Positions 1 through 7,493 of a stretch of 53,469 nucleotides of DNA are shown here, piece after piece (the stretch's first letter is position 1; each line of letters starts with the position of its first letter). Origin of the DNA: Rhodanobacter sp. (GTDB taxonomy: Bacteria > Pseudomonadota > Gammaproteobacteria > Xanthomonadales > Rhodanobacteraceae). Location: positions 1 to 53,469 of the forward strand of contig SCRO01000028.1 in NCBI GenBank assembly GCA_004298505.1, written 5' to 3'. A program made the position numbers and the translations under genes. Under the pieces are notes generated by a model. It was not told the origin of the DNA and did no database searches. It saw only the letters and a list, made by a program, of their open reading frames with translations.

Positions 1-52
1 TGGCGGCAACGGCTGCGCATGGCCTGGTTGGTCGCGACAAGAGGAATGTTGG

Positions 53-718
53 ATGCACATCATCGTGGTGGAAGACGATCCGGAACTGGGCGCGGCGATC
101 CAGCGCGCACTGGAACGTCTGGCCTACACGGTCAGCTGGCTGCGCAATGGTCGCGAGGCCTTGATCGCCTTGCGCGACGAGACCGCCGATCTGGTGCTGC
201 TCGATCTGGGCCTGCCCGGCATGGACGGGCTGGAGGTGCTGGTCGAGGCGCGCCGCGCGCACGTGAAGACGCCGGTGATCGTGATGACGGCGCGCGATGG
301 ACTTGAGGCGCGCGTGCATGGCCTGGATGCGGGGGCGGACGATTATTTGATTAAGCCCTTCCATCTGGAGGAGCTGTGCGCGCGGATCCGCTCGCTCAGC
401 CGGCGCAGCCAGGGGCTGGCCGTCAACCGCATCGAAGTCGGCGCGCTGGTGCTCGATCTGGGTACCTCGCACGTGACATTTCGTGGCGAGGCGATCGAGC
501 TGACCCGGCGTGAATTTGCGCTGCTGCAGTTTTTGATGGAACGCGCCGGCAAGCTGGTGCGTCGCGAAAGCCTGATCAACTCGCTGTATGGTCTGGACAA
601 CGTGGTCGGAGAAAACGCGCTGGAGGTACTGGTGCATACGCTGCGCAAGAAACTCAACTACGGCACCGTCCGCACAGTGCGTGGCTTTGGCTACATGGTC
701 CCGAGGGAACCTGAATGA
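53..718 (+). CDS. OmpR/PhoP-family response regulator
   Basis: This 221-residue protein is a DNA-binding response regulator. The receiver domain (about residues 1-115) shows the acidic pair EDD at 7-9, the phospho-acceptor Asp51 in LLLDLGLPGMDG, the switch Thr79 region (MTARDG) and Lys101 in YLIKPF. The C-terminal half is a winged-helix domain ending in the typical VRTVRGFGYMV wing. The stop overlaps the downstream kinase start by 4 bases, so the two are one transcript. A purine-rich AAGAGG stretch precedes the ATG. Neighbouring PAP2, PepSY and ArnT-like genes suggest an envelope-stress or lipid A regulator of the PmrA/PhoP kind. That role is inferred. Confidence 0.93.
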   Translation: MHIIVVEDDPELGAAIQRALERLAYTVSWLRNGREALIALRDETADLVLLDLGLPGMDGLEVLVEARRAHVKTPVIVMTARDGLEARVHGLDAGADDYLIKPFHLEELCARIRSLSRRSQGLAVNRIEVGALVLDLGTSHVTFRGEAIELTRREFALLQFLMERAGKLVRRESLINSLYGLDNVVGENALEVLVHTLRKKLNYGTVRTVRGFGYMVPREPE

Positions 719-2109
719 GGGCGCCGAGCCTGCGCGCCCGGTTGCGCTGGCTGATCATTCTGGTGATGGTCATCGTACTGTTGCCGCTGGCGATATTCAG
801 CTTCCGGCGCACCCTTGCAGAGGTCAATGAGCTGTCTGATGGTCGGCTGGCGCAGTCGGCGCGCACCCTGCAGGTAATCATCGATCAGGGCGGCACCGGG
901 GCGCTGCAAGGGCGCGCTCACGGCGGCGACCGGCTGGTGCCGACCGAAGGACCCTCGGTGCGGGCGGTGAGGCGTCATGGGCACACCTTCGAGTCCGAAG
1001 TGGGATTCCAGGTGTTCGATGCCTCCGGTCGGCGGATCCTGGCGACCACCAATCTCGCGGCGCTGCCGCCGCCGCAGGCCGGCGACGCCGAGTTCCGCGA
1101 CATCAGGGCCGACGGTTACCGTTGGCGCCTGTTTACGCTGGACGATCCCGGTGGCGTAGTGATCCGCACCGGCGAACGCTACGACAGTCGCCACGACATC
1201 CGGCGTGCGCTGTGGCTCGATCACGGGTTGCCGTTGTTGATCGGGCTGCCGCTGCTGGGGCTGCTGGTCGGCTGGGCGGTCAAACGCGGGCTGCGCCCGC
1301 TCGAATCGCTGACCCACGCGCTGGCCGCGCGCCCGCTGGGCAGTCGCGAGTCCATTCTGCTTGAGGACGCGCCGCTGGAACTGCAACCGGTGCTCGACGC
1401 GCTCAACGGGCAACTGCAACGCCTCGCCGACGCGCTGGAACGCGAACACCGCTTCAGCGCCGACGTGGCGCACGAACTGCGCACGCCGCTGGCTTCCATC
1501 ATGCTGAACATCGAGAGCGCCACGGTGGCCGGCGACCCTGCCGAAGCGACGGCGAGCCTGGCCGGCGCGCAGCACAACGTGGCCGCGCTGGCGCGCCGCG
1601 TCGAGCAACTACTGGCGCTGGCGCGACTGGAGTCGGGCATGGCGTCGGAACAGGCCCGGTCGATCGACCTGGTGGGGGTGGCCATCGATGTGATCGAGGA
1701 GTTGACTCCGGTGATCGCCGAGTGCGGCGCCGAGCTGGGCTTCGGCCACGACGATCGGCCGGTGCTGGTGCATGGCCACGAGGCAGCTCTCGCAGCACTG
1801 CTGCGCAACCTGATCGAGAACGCCATGCGCCACGTACCTGCGGGGGGCCAGGTGCAGTTATCGATCGCGCACGGGTTGACCGCCACCACGATCGATGTGG
1901 CCGACGATGGCCCCGGCATACCGCCCGAGCGGCGCGCGGCAGTATTTGCCCGCTTCCACCGCGAATCCGGCAGCCGCGGCGATGGCTACGGGCTGGGCCT
2001 GTCGATCGTGCAACGGGCCGCCGAACTGCATGGCGCGACTATCGAACTGCTCGATTCGCCGTTTGGTCGCGGGCTGCGCGTGCATGTTGCCATTCCACAC
2101 AGCCCCTGA
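715..2109 (+). CDS. Sensor histidine kinase, partner of upstream regulator
   Basis: This 464-residue inner-membrane kinase starts inside the regulator stop (ATGA overlap). It has a first membrane helix at about residues 11-30, a periplasmic sensor of about 135 residues, a second helix at 171-190 and a HAMP-like linker. The dimerisation domain carries the phospho-accepting His253 in SADVAHELRTPL. The ATPase domain has the N-box NLIENAMRH, the G1 box DDGPGIP and a G2-type GYGLGLSIV. It should phosphorylate the regulator encoded just upstream. The signal is unknown. Part of its 3' end (from about position 1998) is found again, degraded, downstream of the GT9 gene. Confidence 0.93.
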   Translation: MRAPSLRARLRWLIILVMVIVLLPLAIFSFRRTLAEVNELSDGRLAQSARTLQVIIDQGGTGALQGRAHGGDRLVPTEGPSVRAVRRHGHTFESEVGFQVFDASGRRILATTNLAALPPPQAGDAEFRDIRADGYRWRLFTLDDPGGVVIRTGERYDSRHDIRRALWLDHGLPLLIGLPLLGLLVGWAVKRGLRPLESLTHALAARPLGSRESILLEDAPLELQPVLDALNGQLQRLADALEREHRFSADVAHELRTPLASIMLNIESATVAGDPAEATASLAGAQHNVAALARRVEQLLALARLESGMASEQARSIDLVGVAIDVIEELTPVIAECGAELGFGHDDRPVLVHGHEAALAALLRNLIENAMRHVPAGGQVQLSIAHGLTATTIDVADDGPGIPPERRAAVFARFHRESGSRGDGYGLGLSIVQRAAELHGATIELLDSPFGRGLRVHVAIPHSP

Positions 2110-2299
2110 GCGCCCGGTGGGACGTGGTGGGGTTGCGCAAGGCGACCGTAAGCAGAATGAAAGCTTGCAGAACGGAAAATACCGGCAGACGCTGCGCGCG
2201 GTACCCGTGAGAGAGAACTGGTACGGCTGGGCTCGCATGGTGGCAGCGCGGGCTCTGTTCGTCATGGTCGCGGCCGCGCAGAACCGGGCGAGCCGATGC

Positions 2300-2334
2300 T
2301 TGACATCGGCTCGTGCGGTCGGTCATCAGTAACA
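2300..2334 (+). promoter_or_regulatory. Possible promoter before deacetylase gene
   Basis: A perfect TTGACA at 2300-2305 lies about 50 bases before the probable start at 2355. The matching -10 region is poor (TCATCA with a 17-base spacer), so this is only a candidate. The rest of the 245-base gap after the kinase shows nothing else I recognise. Confidence 0.25.
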
Positions 2335-2354
2335 GGCCTGTACCGGGTGCATGC

Positions 2355-3101
2355 ATGAACAAGGCAAAGGAAGCGGGCGACAACGTACTGCCCATTCTCA
2401 TGTATCACAACATCGCGCAAGCGCCAGCCGGTTTGCGTGTATACCGCAGCCTGTATGTGAGCCCCGGAAAATTCGCCCGGCAAATGTGGTTGCTGCAACA
2501 ACTCGGGTATATGGGGTTGTCGATGTCGGCGGCATTGCCCTACCTGCGAGGGCAGCGCCAGGGTCGCGTGGCGGTCATCACGCTGGATGATGGCTATGTC
2601 GACAACCTTGATGCGGCACTTCCGGTACTGCAAAAGTTCGGCTTCAGTGCCACGAGCTACATCGTCAGCGGGTGCATCGGTCGTTTCAACGAGTGGGATG
2701 CGCAGCGTCTGGGCATCCGCAAACCGCTGATGTCGGTTGCGGAATTGCGACGCTGGAACGCTGCCGGCATGGACATCGGCGCGCATACCCGTACGCATCC
2801 GCGACTCACCCGTTGCAACGATGCCACACTGCAAAATGAGATTCATGGCTGCAAGATGGACCTGGAAGATCGTCTCGGTAGCGCGGTAACACAGTTCTGC
2901 TACCCCTATGGCGATGTGGATGATCGGGTGGCCGCTGTCGCGCGGGAAGCCGGCTACGAGGCGGCTACTACCACCCGCCGCGGACGTGCTGTGGTTGGCG
3001 CCGACTTGTGGCGACTACCCCGGGTGCAGATTGCGCGGCATCACATCCTGCCCCAGGTTGCTGCACGCGTGCTGACGCGCTACGAGGATCGTCGCATATG
3101 A
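2355..3101 (+). CDS. Polysaccharide deacetylase (NodB domain)
   Basis: This 248-residue protein has a NodB-type carbohydrate esterase 4 domain. The metal and catalytic motif is ITLDDGY with Asp78 and Asp79, and the second motif HTRTH supplies His144 and His148. A downstream FCYPYG motif is also typical. Such enzymes remove N-acetyl groups from surface polysaccharide, peptidoglycan or lipid-linked sugars, using a divalent metal. No clear signal peptide is seen. I chose the ATG at 2355 because the domain starts soon after. An upstream in-frame ATG at 2313 is possible. Its stop overlaps the next start (ATGA), so it is co-transcribed with the GT4 gene. The substrate is unknown but is probably a cell-surface glycan. 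Confidence 0.88.
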   Translation: MNKAKEAGDNVLPILMYHNIAQAPAGLRVYRSLYVSPGKFARQMWLLQQLGYMGLSMSAALPYLRGQRQGRVAVITLDDGYVDNLDAALPVLQKFGFSATSYIVSGCIGRFNEWDAQRLGIRKPLMSVAELRRWNAAGMDIGAHTRTHPRLTRCNDATLQNEIHGCKMDLEDRLGSAVTQFCYPYGDVDDRVAAVAREAGYEAATTTRRGRAVVGADLWRLPRVQIARHHILPQVAARVLTRYEDRRI

Positions 3102-4243
3102 AGTTCCTGTTGGTCGGCACGAATCCCGAGAATACCGGTGCGGCGACCCACTTCGTCGCGCTGGCGCAGGCATTGGTCGAGGCGGGGCATGAGGTCAGCG
3201 TGGTGAACTCGCCGGCTGGGCTGATCGAAAACGAACTCGCCCATGCAGATGTCCGTATGTACAGGGCGACGTTCCGCAATGCGCTCGATCTGCGTGGCTA
3301 CGTCAAGGTGCTGATCGCCGCGAAGCAATCAACGCCGGATTGGCTGGTAGGCAACTTCGGCAAGGAATACTGGCCCTTGATCATCCTCGGACGGTTGCTG
3401 CGGATACCCGTTGCGCTGTTCCGTCACCGTGTCCCACCGATGAAGCGGTTATCGGGTTACCTGTTGCCGCGTCTGGCGCATCGCTTCTTTGCCGTCTCAA
3501 ACGATGCGCGCCGATCCTATCTTGAGCGCGGCGTACCGCCCGAGCGGGTCCAGGTACTCTACAACCCGGTGAACATGGCGCTGTGCCAACGTGATCCCGG
3601 GAAACGCAGCGCTATCTTGCGCACGCTGGGCATCGCCGATGACGCCATCGTGCTTGGCTACTGCGGCCGGATGCACCACGGCAAGGGAATTTTCACCTTG
3701 TTTGAAGCGGTCACCGCAGCCATGGCGCAGGAGCCTCGGCTGCATTGCCTCTGGCTCGGCACCGGTCCGGATGCCCAGGCGTTGCGCGATCGGGCCGCCG
3801 GTCATCCGATGGAAAAGCGGCACCATTTCCCAGGCTGGATCAACAACATCCATCCTTACTACAGTGCCATGTCGATGCTGGCTTTCCCGTCCATCGCCCC
3901 CGAGACATTCGGGCGCGCCTCGGTGGAGGCGCAGGCGGCCGGCATTCCCGTGCTGGCAAGCGACGTGGGCGGTGTCCCTGAAACGTTGAACCCGGGCGTG
4001 ACCGGCGTGCTGCTGCCGCCTGGGGATGTTGGCGCCTGGCGCGCTGCGATCGTGGACATGTGCGATGCGTCGCGCCGGTTGCCGATGGGCGCGGCCGCGC
4101 AGGAATACGTACGCGAGCACTTCAGCACAAGCGTCATCGCGACTGAGTTTGTGCGGACGCTGAAGTCCTCGCTCGCCCTGAACCCGGGGATGACCGGTGG
4201 CCACCGGCCCAACCCGCGCCGGAAACGAAGGTCACCGAACTGA
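3098..4243 (+). CDS. GT4-family glycosyltransferase
   Basis: This 381-residue protein has the GT-B fold of glycosyltransferase family 4. It starts with MKFLLVGTNP and has a glycine-rich GAATHF loop. The C-terminal nucleotide-sugar domain has a YCGRMHHGKG start and the retaining EX7E signature in PETFGRASVEAQAAGIPVL. It is likely cytoplasmic or membrane-associated and adds a sugar to a lipid-linked or lipopolysaccharide acceptor. It overlaps the deacetylase gene by 4 bases, so both probably act on the same glycan. The donor and acceptor cannot be read from the sequence. Confidence 0.9.
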   Translation: MKFLLVGTNPENTGAATHFVALAQALVEAGHEVSVVNSPAGLIENELAHADVRMYRATFRNALDLRGYVKVLIAAKQSTPDWLVGNFGKEYWPLIILGRLLRIPVALFRHRVPPMKRLSGYLLPRLAHRFFAVSNDARRSYLERGVPPERVQVLYNPVNMALCQRDPGKRSAILRTLGIADDAIVLGYCGRMHHGKGIFTLFEAVTAAMAQEPRLHCLWLGTGPDAQALRDRAAGHPMEKRHHFPGWINNIHPYYSAMSMLAFPSIAPETFGRASVEAQAAGIPVLASDVGGVPETLNPGVTGVLLPPGDVGAWRAAIVDMCDASRRLPMGAAAQEYVREHFSTSVIATEFVRTLKSSLALNPGMTGGHRPNPRRKRRSPN

Positions 4244-4411
4244 GCGGTTGGCCACCGCGTCGAAACTCAGCAAGAGCGGGACAGATCCTGCACCGGCAGG
4301 CTTGCGTCAAGCGTCAGCGCGGCCCTTGTCGTGGCTCCGGCATTTAAAAAGCCATGCACAACGTCTACGTTGCCTCTATCTCGCAATCTGCCCTGCTGGC
4401 TCGGCCGCGAC

Positions 4412-4427
4412 TTAACCTGATTTTCAC
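4412..4427 (+). promoter_or_regulatory. Candidate OmpR-type direct repeat upstream of GT9 gene
   Basis: TTAAC at 4412 and TTCAC at 4423 are 11 bases apart, one helical turn, as is usual for OmpR-family half-sites. They lie about 45 bases upstream of the GT9 start. The same block (TTAACCTGATT) precedes the degraded GT9 copy at 12089. The link to the regulator at 53-718 is inference. The remainder of the gap 4244-4411 shows no gene. Confidence 0.3.
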
Positions 4428-4471
4428 CTCTCGATAAGCGTGGTGAAAGCTAGCCAGTCCAAGCTCGTGGC

Positions 4472-5677
4472 ATGTTCATGGCACACATCGTTCGCTACCT
4501 CGTCGCCGCGCCGCCAGCTATTGCCGGTTCCCTGAAAGGTGCGCGTGCGTTGGACGCATGGCGGCGCAAGGCGGTGGCAGCTGTATTGGGCCGGCTGTTC
4601 CGCCGGGTGGGTAGCGCGCTGTGCGAGCCGGGTGGCTTGCCCGCCAGCGACATCCATCGGGTGCTGGTGTGCAGACCGAACCACCGGCTTGGCAACAGCG
4701 TGCTGATCAGCCCGCTGATATCGGAAATTGAGGCGCTTTATCCTGGCGCGGAGATTGATGTGCTGGGTAGCCAAGTGACTGCGACCCTGTATGCGGAGCG
4801 GTTTCGCGTCCACAAGATTTTTGTGCTGCCGCAGAAGATTGCGCGGCATCTCTGGGTGTCGATACGCACGCTGCGTGCGCTGCGACGATGTCGCTACGAC
4901 CTCGCCATTGATGCCTGCCATGGCTCGCAGTCCGGGCGGCTCGTGCTGGCCATGGCGCAGGCCCGGTACAAGCTTGGCTTCCCCGATCCGGTGCTGAACC
5001 CGGCCTCGGCGTGGCATACGCTTGCATGGCCGGAGCACCTGGCGCATCGAGGCGTGTTTTTATTGCGCAAAGCTTATGCCGGACTGACATCGTCGACCTA
5101 TCCCCCGCTCAATCTCGAGGTGACGATTGGCGAAAGGTGCCAGGCGGCAGCGGTGCTGACCGAGATTTGCAGGGGCATGCGCAAACGGCGCGTGGCAACC
5201 GTGGCCATCTTTCCCAATGCCACCGGTGCCAAATGCTACAGTGAAGACTGGTGGAGACAGTTCGTGGACACTTTCCAGTCACTTTGTCCGCAGGTCACGC
5301 TGATGGATCTGCTGGCCGCGCATGGGCGCTCGCAACTGGGTTCGCAACTGATGCCGTTCTATTCGCAGAACCTGCGCCGGCTGGCCGCGATGATTGCCTG
5401 CGTAGACGGGTTCATCAGCGCCGACTGCGGCGTCATGCACTTGGCTGCCGCCAGCGGGACGCCTACGCTGGGGCTGTTCTCGGTTACCGATCCGGTCAAG
5501 TACGCGCCCTACGGTGGCGTCAACGCGGCGCTCGATACGCGTGAGCTGAATGCAGCGTCGGCCGCGACCGCTGCTGCGCAGTGGTTTGCAGACGTGATGG
5601 TGGCGCGAGCAAGCGCCGATAATGCCAGTGCAAGTGCCCAAGCAGCCCTTCCGCTTCGAGCGCCCTCACAGGCATAG
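4472..5677 (+). CDS. GT9-family (heptosyltransferase-like) glycosyltransferase
   Basis: This 401-residue protein belongs to the ADP-heptose:LPS heptosyltransferase superfamily (GT9). Family motifs include VLVCRPNHRLGNSVLISPL near residues 65-82, the VAIFPNATGAKCYSEDWW donor-site region near 244-261, and ISADCGVMHLAAASGTPTLGLF near 315-336. The last matches the GT9 signature for the nucleotide-sugar site. It should act on the cytoplasmic face of the inner membrane, adding a sugar to lipopolysaccharide core or a related lipid. The C-terminal 25 residues are low-complexity and Ala/Ser-rich. A second, internally deleted copy lies at 12088-12679, so the gene has been duplicated in this region. Confidence 0.88.
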   Translation: MFMAHIVRYLVAAPPAIAGSLKGARALDAWRRKAVAAVLGRLFRRVGSALCEPGGLPASDIHRVLVCRPNHRLGNSVLISPLISEIEALYPGAEIDVLGSQVTATLYAERFRVHKIFVLPQKIARHLWVSIRTLRALRRCRYDLAIDACHGSQSGRLVLAMAQARYKLGFPDPVLNPASAWHTLAWPEHLAHRGVFLLRKAYAGLTSSTYPPLNLEVTIGERCQAAAVLTEICRGMRKRRVATVAIFPNATGAKCYSEDWWRQFVDTFQSLCPQVTLMDLLAAHGRSQLGSQLMPFYSQNLRRLAAMIACVDGFISADCGVMHLAAASGTPTLGLFSVTDPVKYAPYGGVNAALDTRELNAASAATAAAQWFADVMVARASADNASASAQAALPLRAPSQA

Positions 5678-5683
5678 GTGGGC

Positions 5684-5825
5684 ATGGTGGGGGTGCATGG
5701 CCGCGAGGCTAAGCCGGTCGATCGTGCAACGGGCCGCCGAGCTGCATGGCGCGGCGATAGAACTGCTCGATTTGCCGTTTGGGCATGGGCTGCGCATACG
5801 TGTCGTCCTGCCGCGCGTCGCATAA
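5684..5825 (+). pseudogene. Relic of histidine-kinase 3' end
   Basis: This stretch encodes SIVQRAAELHG followed by IELLD and PFGHGLR, which matches the C-terminus of the kinase at 715-2109. About 71 of the first 80 aligned bases from 5714 are identical to the kinase sequence from 2000. Just before it, 5689-5712 resembles kinase positions 1762-1785 (about 21 of 24 bases), so roughly 210 bases between these parts are missing. The two parts are in different reading frames. It lacks any start and the catalytic domains, so it is non-functional debris of a second kinase copy. Confidence 0.72.
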
Positions 5826-5855
5826 AGTACCGCCGCGGATCGCGCTTCCTTGCGC

Positions 5856-7442
5856 CTACTTGCGCACACCGCCTGCCTTGTTCGTGCTGGTTGTGGGCGG
5901 CGTTTCCCTGAAAGTGTATTCAAGCAAGCGCCTCCACACGCTTTCCTGCTGTTTCGCGCCCCATACAAATGTCGCCACGCTCTGCGGCGGCAGCGTGTAA
6001 TCAAAGCGGTTTTTTCCCTGCGTGACGGAGACCTTCTGCGGCTCCTCTTTGCTGTTCACCAGCACCAGCACGATCGATCCGTCGTCAGCATTCCGGAATG
6101 CCACATTGGCGAGCCCCTTGATCGTGGTGCTGGAGCCTACCCGAACCGCACCGGGCAGGACAAACCGACTGAAATGGGCGAACGCGTAGTAGTAATCGTT
6201 GCGACTCACCGCCCCGGTCTGCGAGTTGATCGTCACCATGCCCTTGCAGGTGTCGCAGCCGCCGAAATGAGGACCGTGGTGTTCGTCCAGCGCCAGGTTC
6301 CAGTAGACGATCCCGCGGGCCCAGTTCCTGAGTCCACCCAGCAACAGGTCACGCGCGAACCAGAGCAGTTCCCCGTTCCTGCTCGACTCCCAGTCGCCAC
6401 CGGAACATTCGGTGATGTAGACATCTTTCCTGGGGTAGGCGCGGTGCACCTCGGTCTGCGCGGCGGGACTACCCCGATAGCAATGCCAGGCGATTCCGTC
6501 GATATAGCGCTCGGCCGCGGGATCTGCCTGCACGCTCAATGGCTGCTCCGGCTCATCCCAGTTGTGGTCCCAGTCAAGTATGCGCGTCCTCGGCTTGTGG
6601 CGGGCCAGGGCGGGGCCGAGATATTGCGCAATGATCCGTGCCCGCTGGTCGGCGGGCAGCTCCATGCCCGGATAGGTCACCGGTATGAAGCCGGGCTCGT
6701 TCTGCACGGTCAACGCGAAAATCGGAATGCCGTAGCTGCGGTAGACATCGACATATTTGACGAGGTACTGCGCATACGTGCTTTCGTATGTTTCGAGCAG
6801 CGCACCGCCGATCAGGTTGGCGCTGGTCTTCATCCATGCCGGCGCGCTCCACGGCGATGCGATGATTTGCAATTGCGGATTGATTGCCAGCGCTTCACGT
6901 ACAGTCGGTATGAGATCGCGCAGATTGGCAGCGACATTGAAGTGTTGCAGCCCGGGATCAACCTGGCCGAAGGGAAGATCATCCAGGGTGTATTGTCGCA
7001 GCGAAAAGTCCGAGGCACCGATAGTCAGGCGCGTCATGTTCAGATTGAGGCCGGGGGGAGGCCCAAAAAGTTCGTGCAGCAAGGCATAGCGCTGCACGGC
7101 GCCCAGCTTGTTCTGAATCAACCATGCCGACGAATCGGTCAGGGCCGCCCCGAAGCCAACGATGGGTTGATAGGTCTTGTGCGTGTCGACCACCACATCC
7201 GCCGGAGATCCATCGTTCGTGCCGAGCTCGATATCGGGCTGCTGCGCCAGGCGCAACCGGCGATCCTGCGTACTCAGCCACAACTCGACCGCGGGGCCGG
7301 GCAGATGGATGGTCGGCGTGATCCGGGGCTCGGGCGTGGGAGGCGTGTGACGCGGAAGATACACGGCTGCCAGTGCCAGTACGCTGATCAAGGCGATAGA
7401 CGAAACAGCCGTCCAGGTGAGCATGCCCCCGCGCTCACCCAT
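5856..7442 (-). CDS. GH30-family glycoside hydrolase
   Basis: This 528-residue enzyme has the GH30 (glucosylceramidase / beta-1,6-glucanase) architecture. The acid/base is Glu249 in LTVQNEPGF and the nucleophile is Glu345 in VYITECSGG. A beta-sandwich domain ends in the NSKEEPQ and PPQSVATFVW stretches. Residues 8-29 form a hydrophobic N-terminal segment, a signal peptide or membrane anchor, so it acts in the periplasm or outside. It lies 51 bases downstream of the GH3 gene on the same strand and is probably co-expressed. The pair would degrade a beta-glucan to glucose. Beta-1,6-glucan is a reasonable guess but the sequence does not settle the linkage. About 40 residues after the sandwich are Thr/Pro-rich. 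Confidence 0.9.
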   Translation of the reverse strand: MGERGGMLTWTAVSSIALISVLALAAVYLPRHTPPTPEPRITPTIHLPGPAVELWLSTQDRRLRLAQQPDIELGTNDGSPADVVVDTHKTYQPIVGFGAALTDSSAWLIQNKLGAVQRYALLHELFGPPPGLNLNMTRLTIGASDFSLRQYTLDDLPFGQVDPGLQHFNVAANLRDLIPTVREALAINPQLQIIASPWSAPAWMKTSANLIGGALLETYESTYAQYLVKYVDVYRSYGIPIFALTVQNEPGFIPVTYPGMELPADQRARIIAQYLGPALARHKPRTRILDWDHNWDEPEQPLSVQADPAAERYIDGIAWHCYRGSPAAQTEVHRAYPRKDVYITECSGGDWESSRNGELLWFARDLLLGGLRNWARGIVYWNLALDEHHGPHFGGCDTCKGMVTINSQTGAVSRNDYYYAFAHFSRFVLPGAVRVGSSTTIKGLANVAFRNADDGSIVLVLVNSKEEPQKVSVTQGKNRFDYTLPPQSVATFVWGAKQQESVWRRLLEYTFRETPPTTSTNKAGGVRK

Positions 7443-7493
7443 GCTGCACGCACGGCGGATTGACCTCGCAGCAATCAGCTTGCAACCCCACGA

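Noticed and set aside
1..52. End of an upstream gene at the left edge
   Set aside because: All forward frames are too short to judge and none shows a clear stop or motif.
4194..4207. 14-base perfect palindrome CCGGTGGCCACCGG
   Set aside because: It lies inside the GT4 coding end and is easily explained by GC-rich codons.
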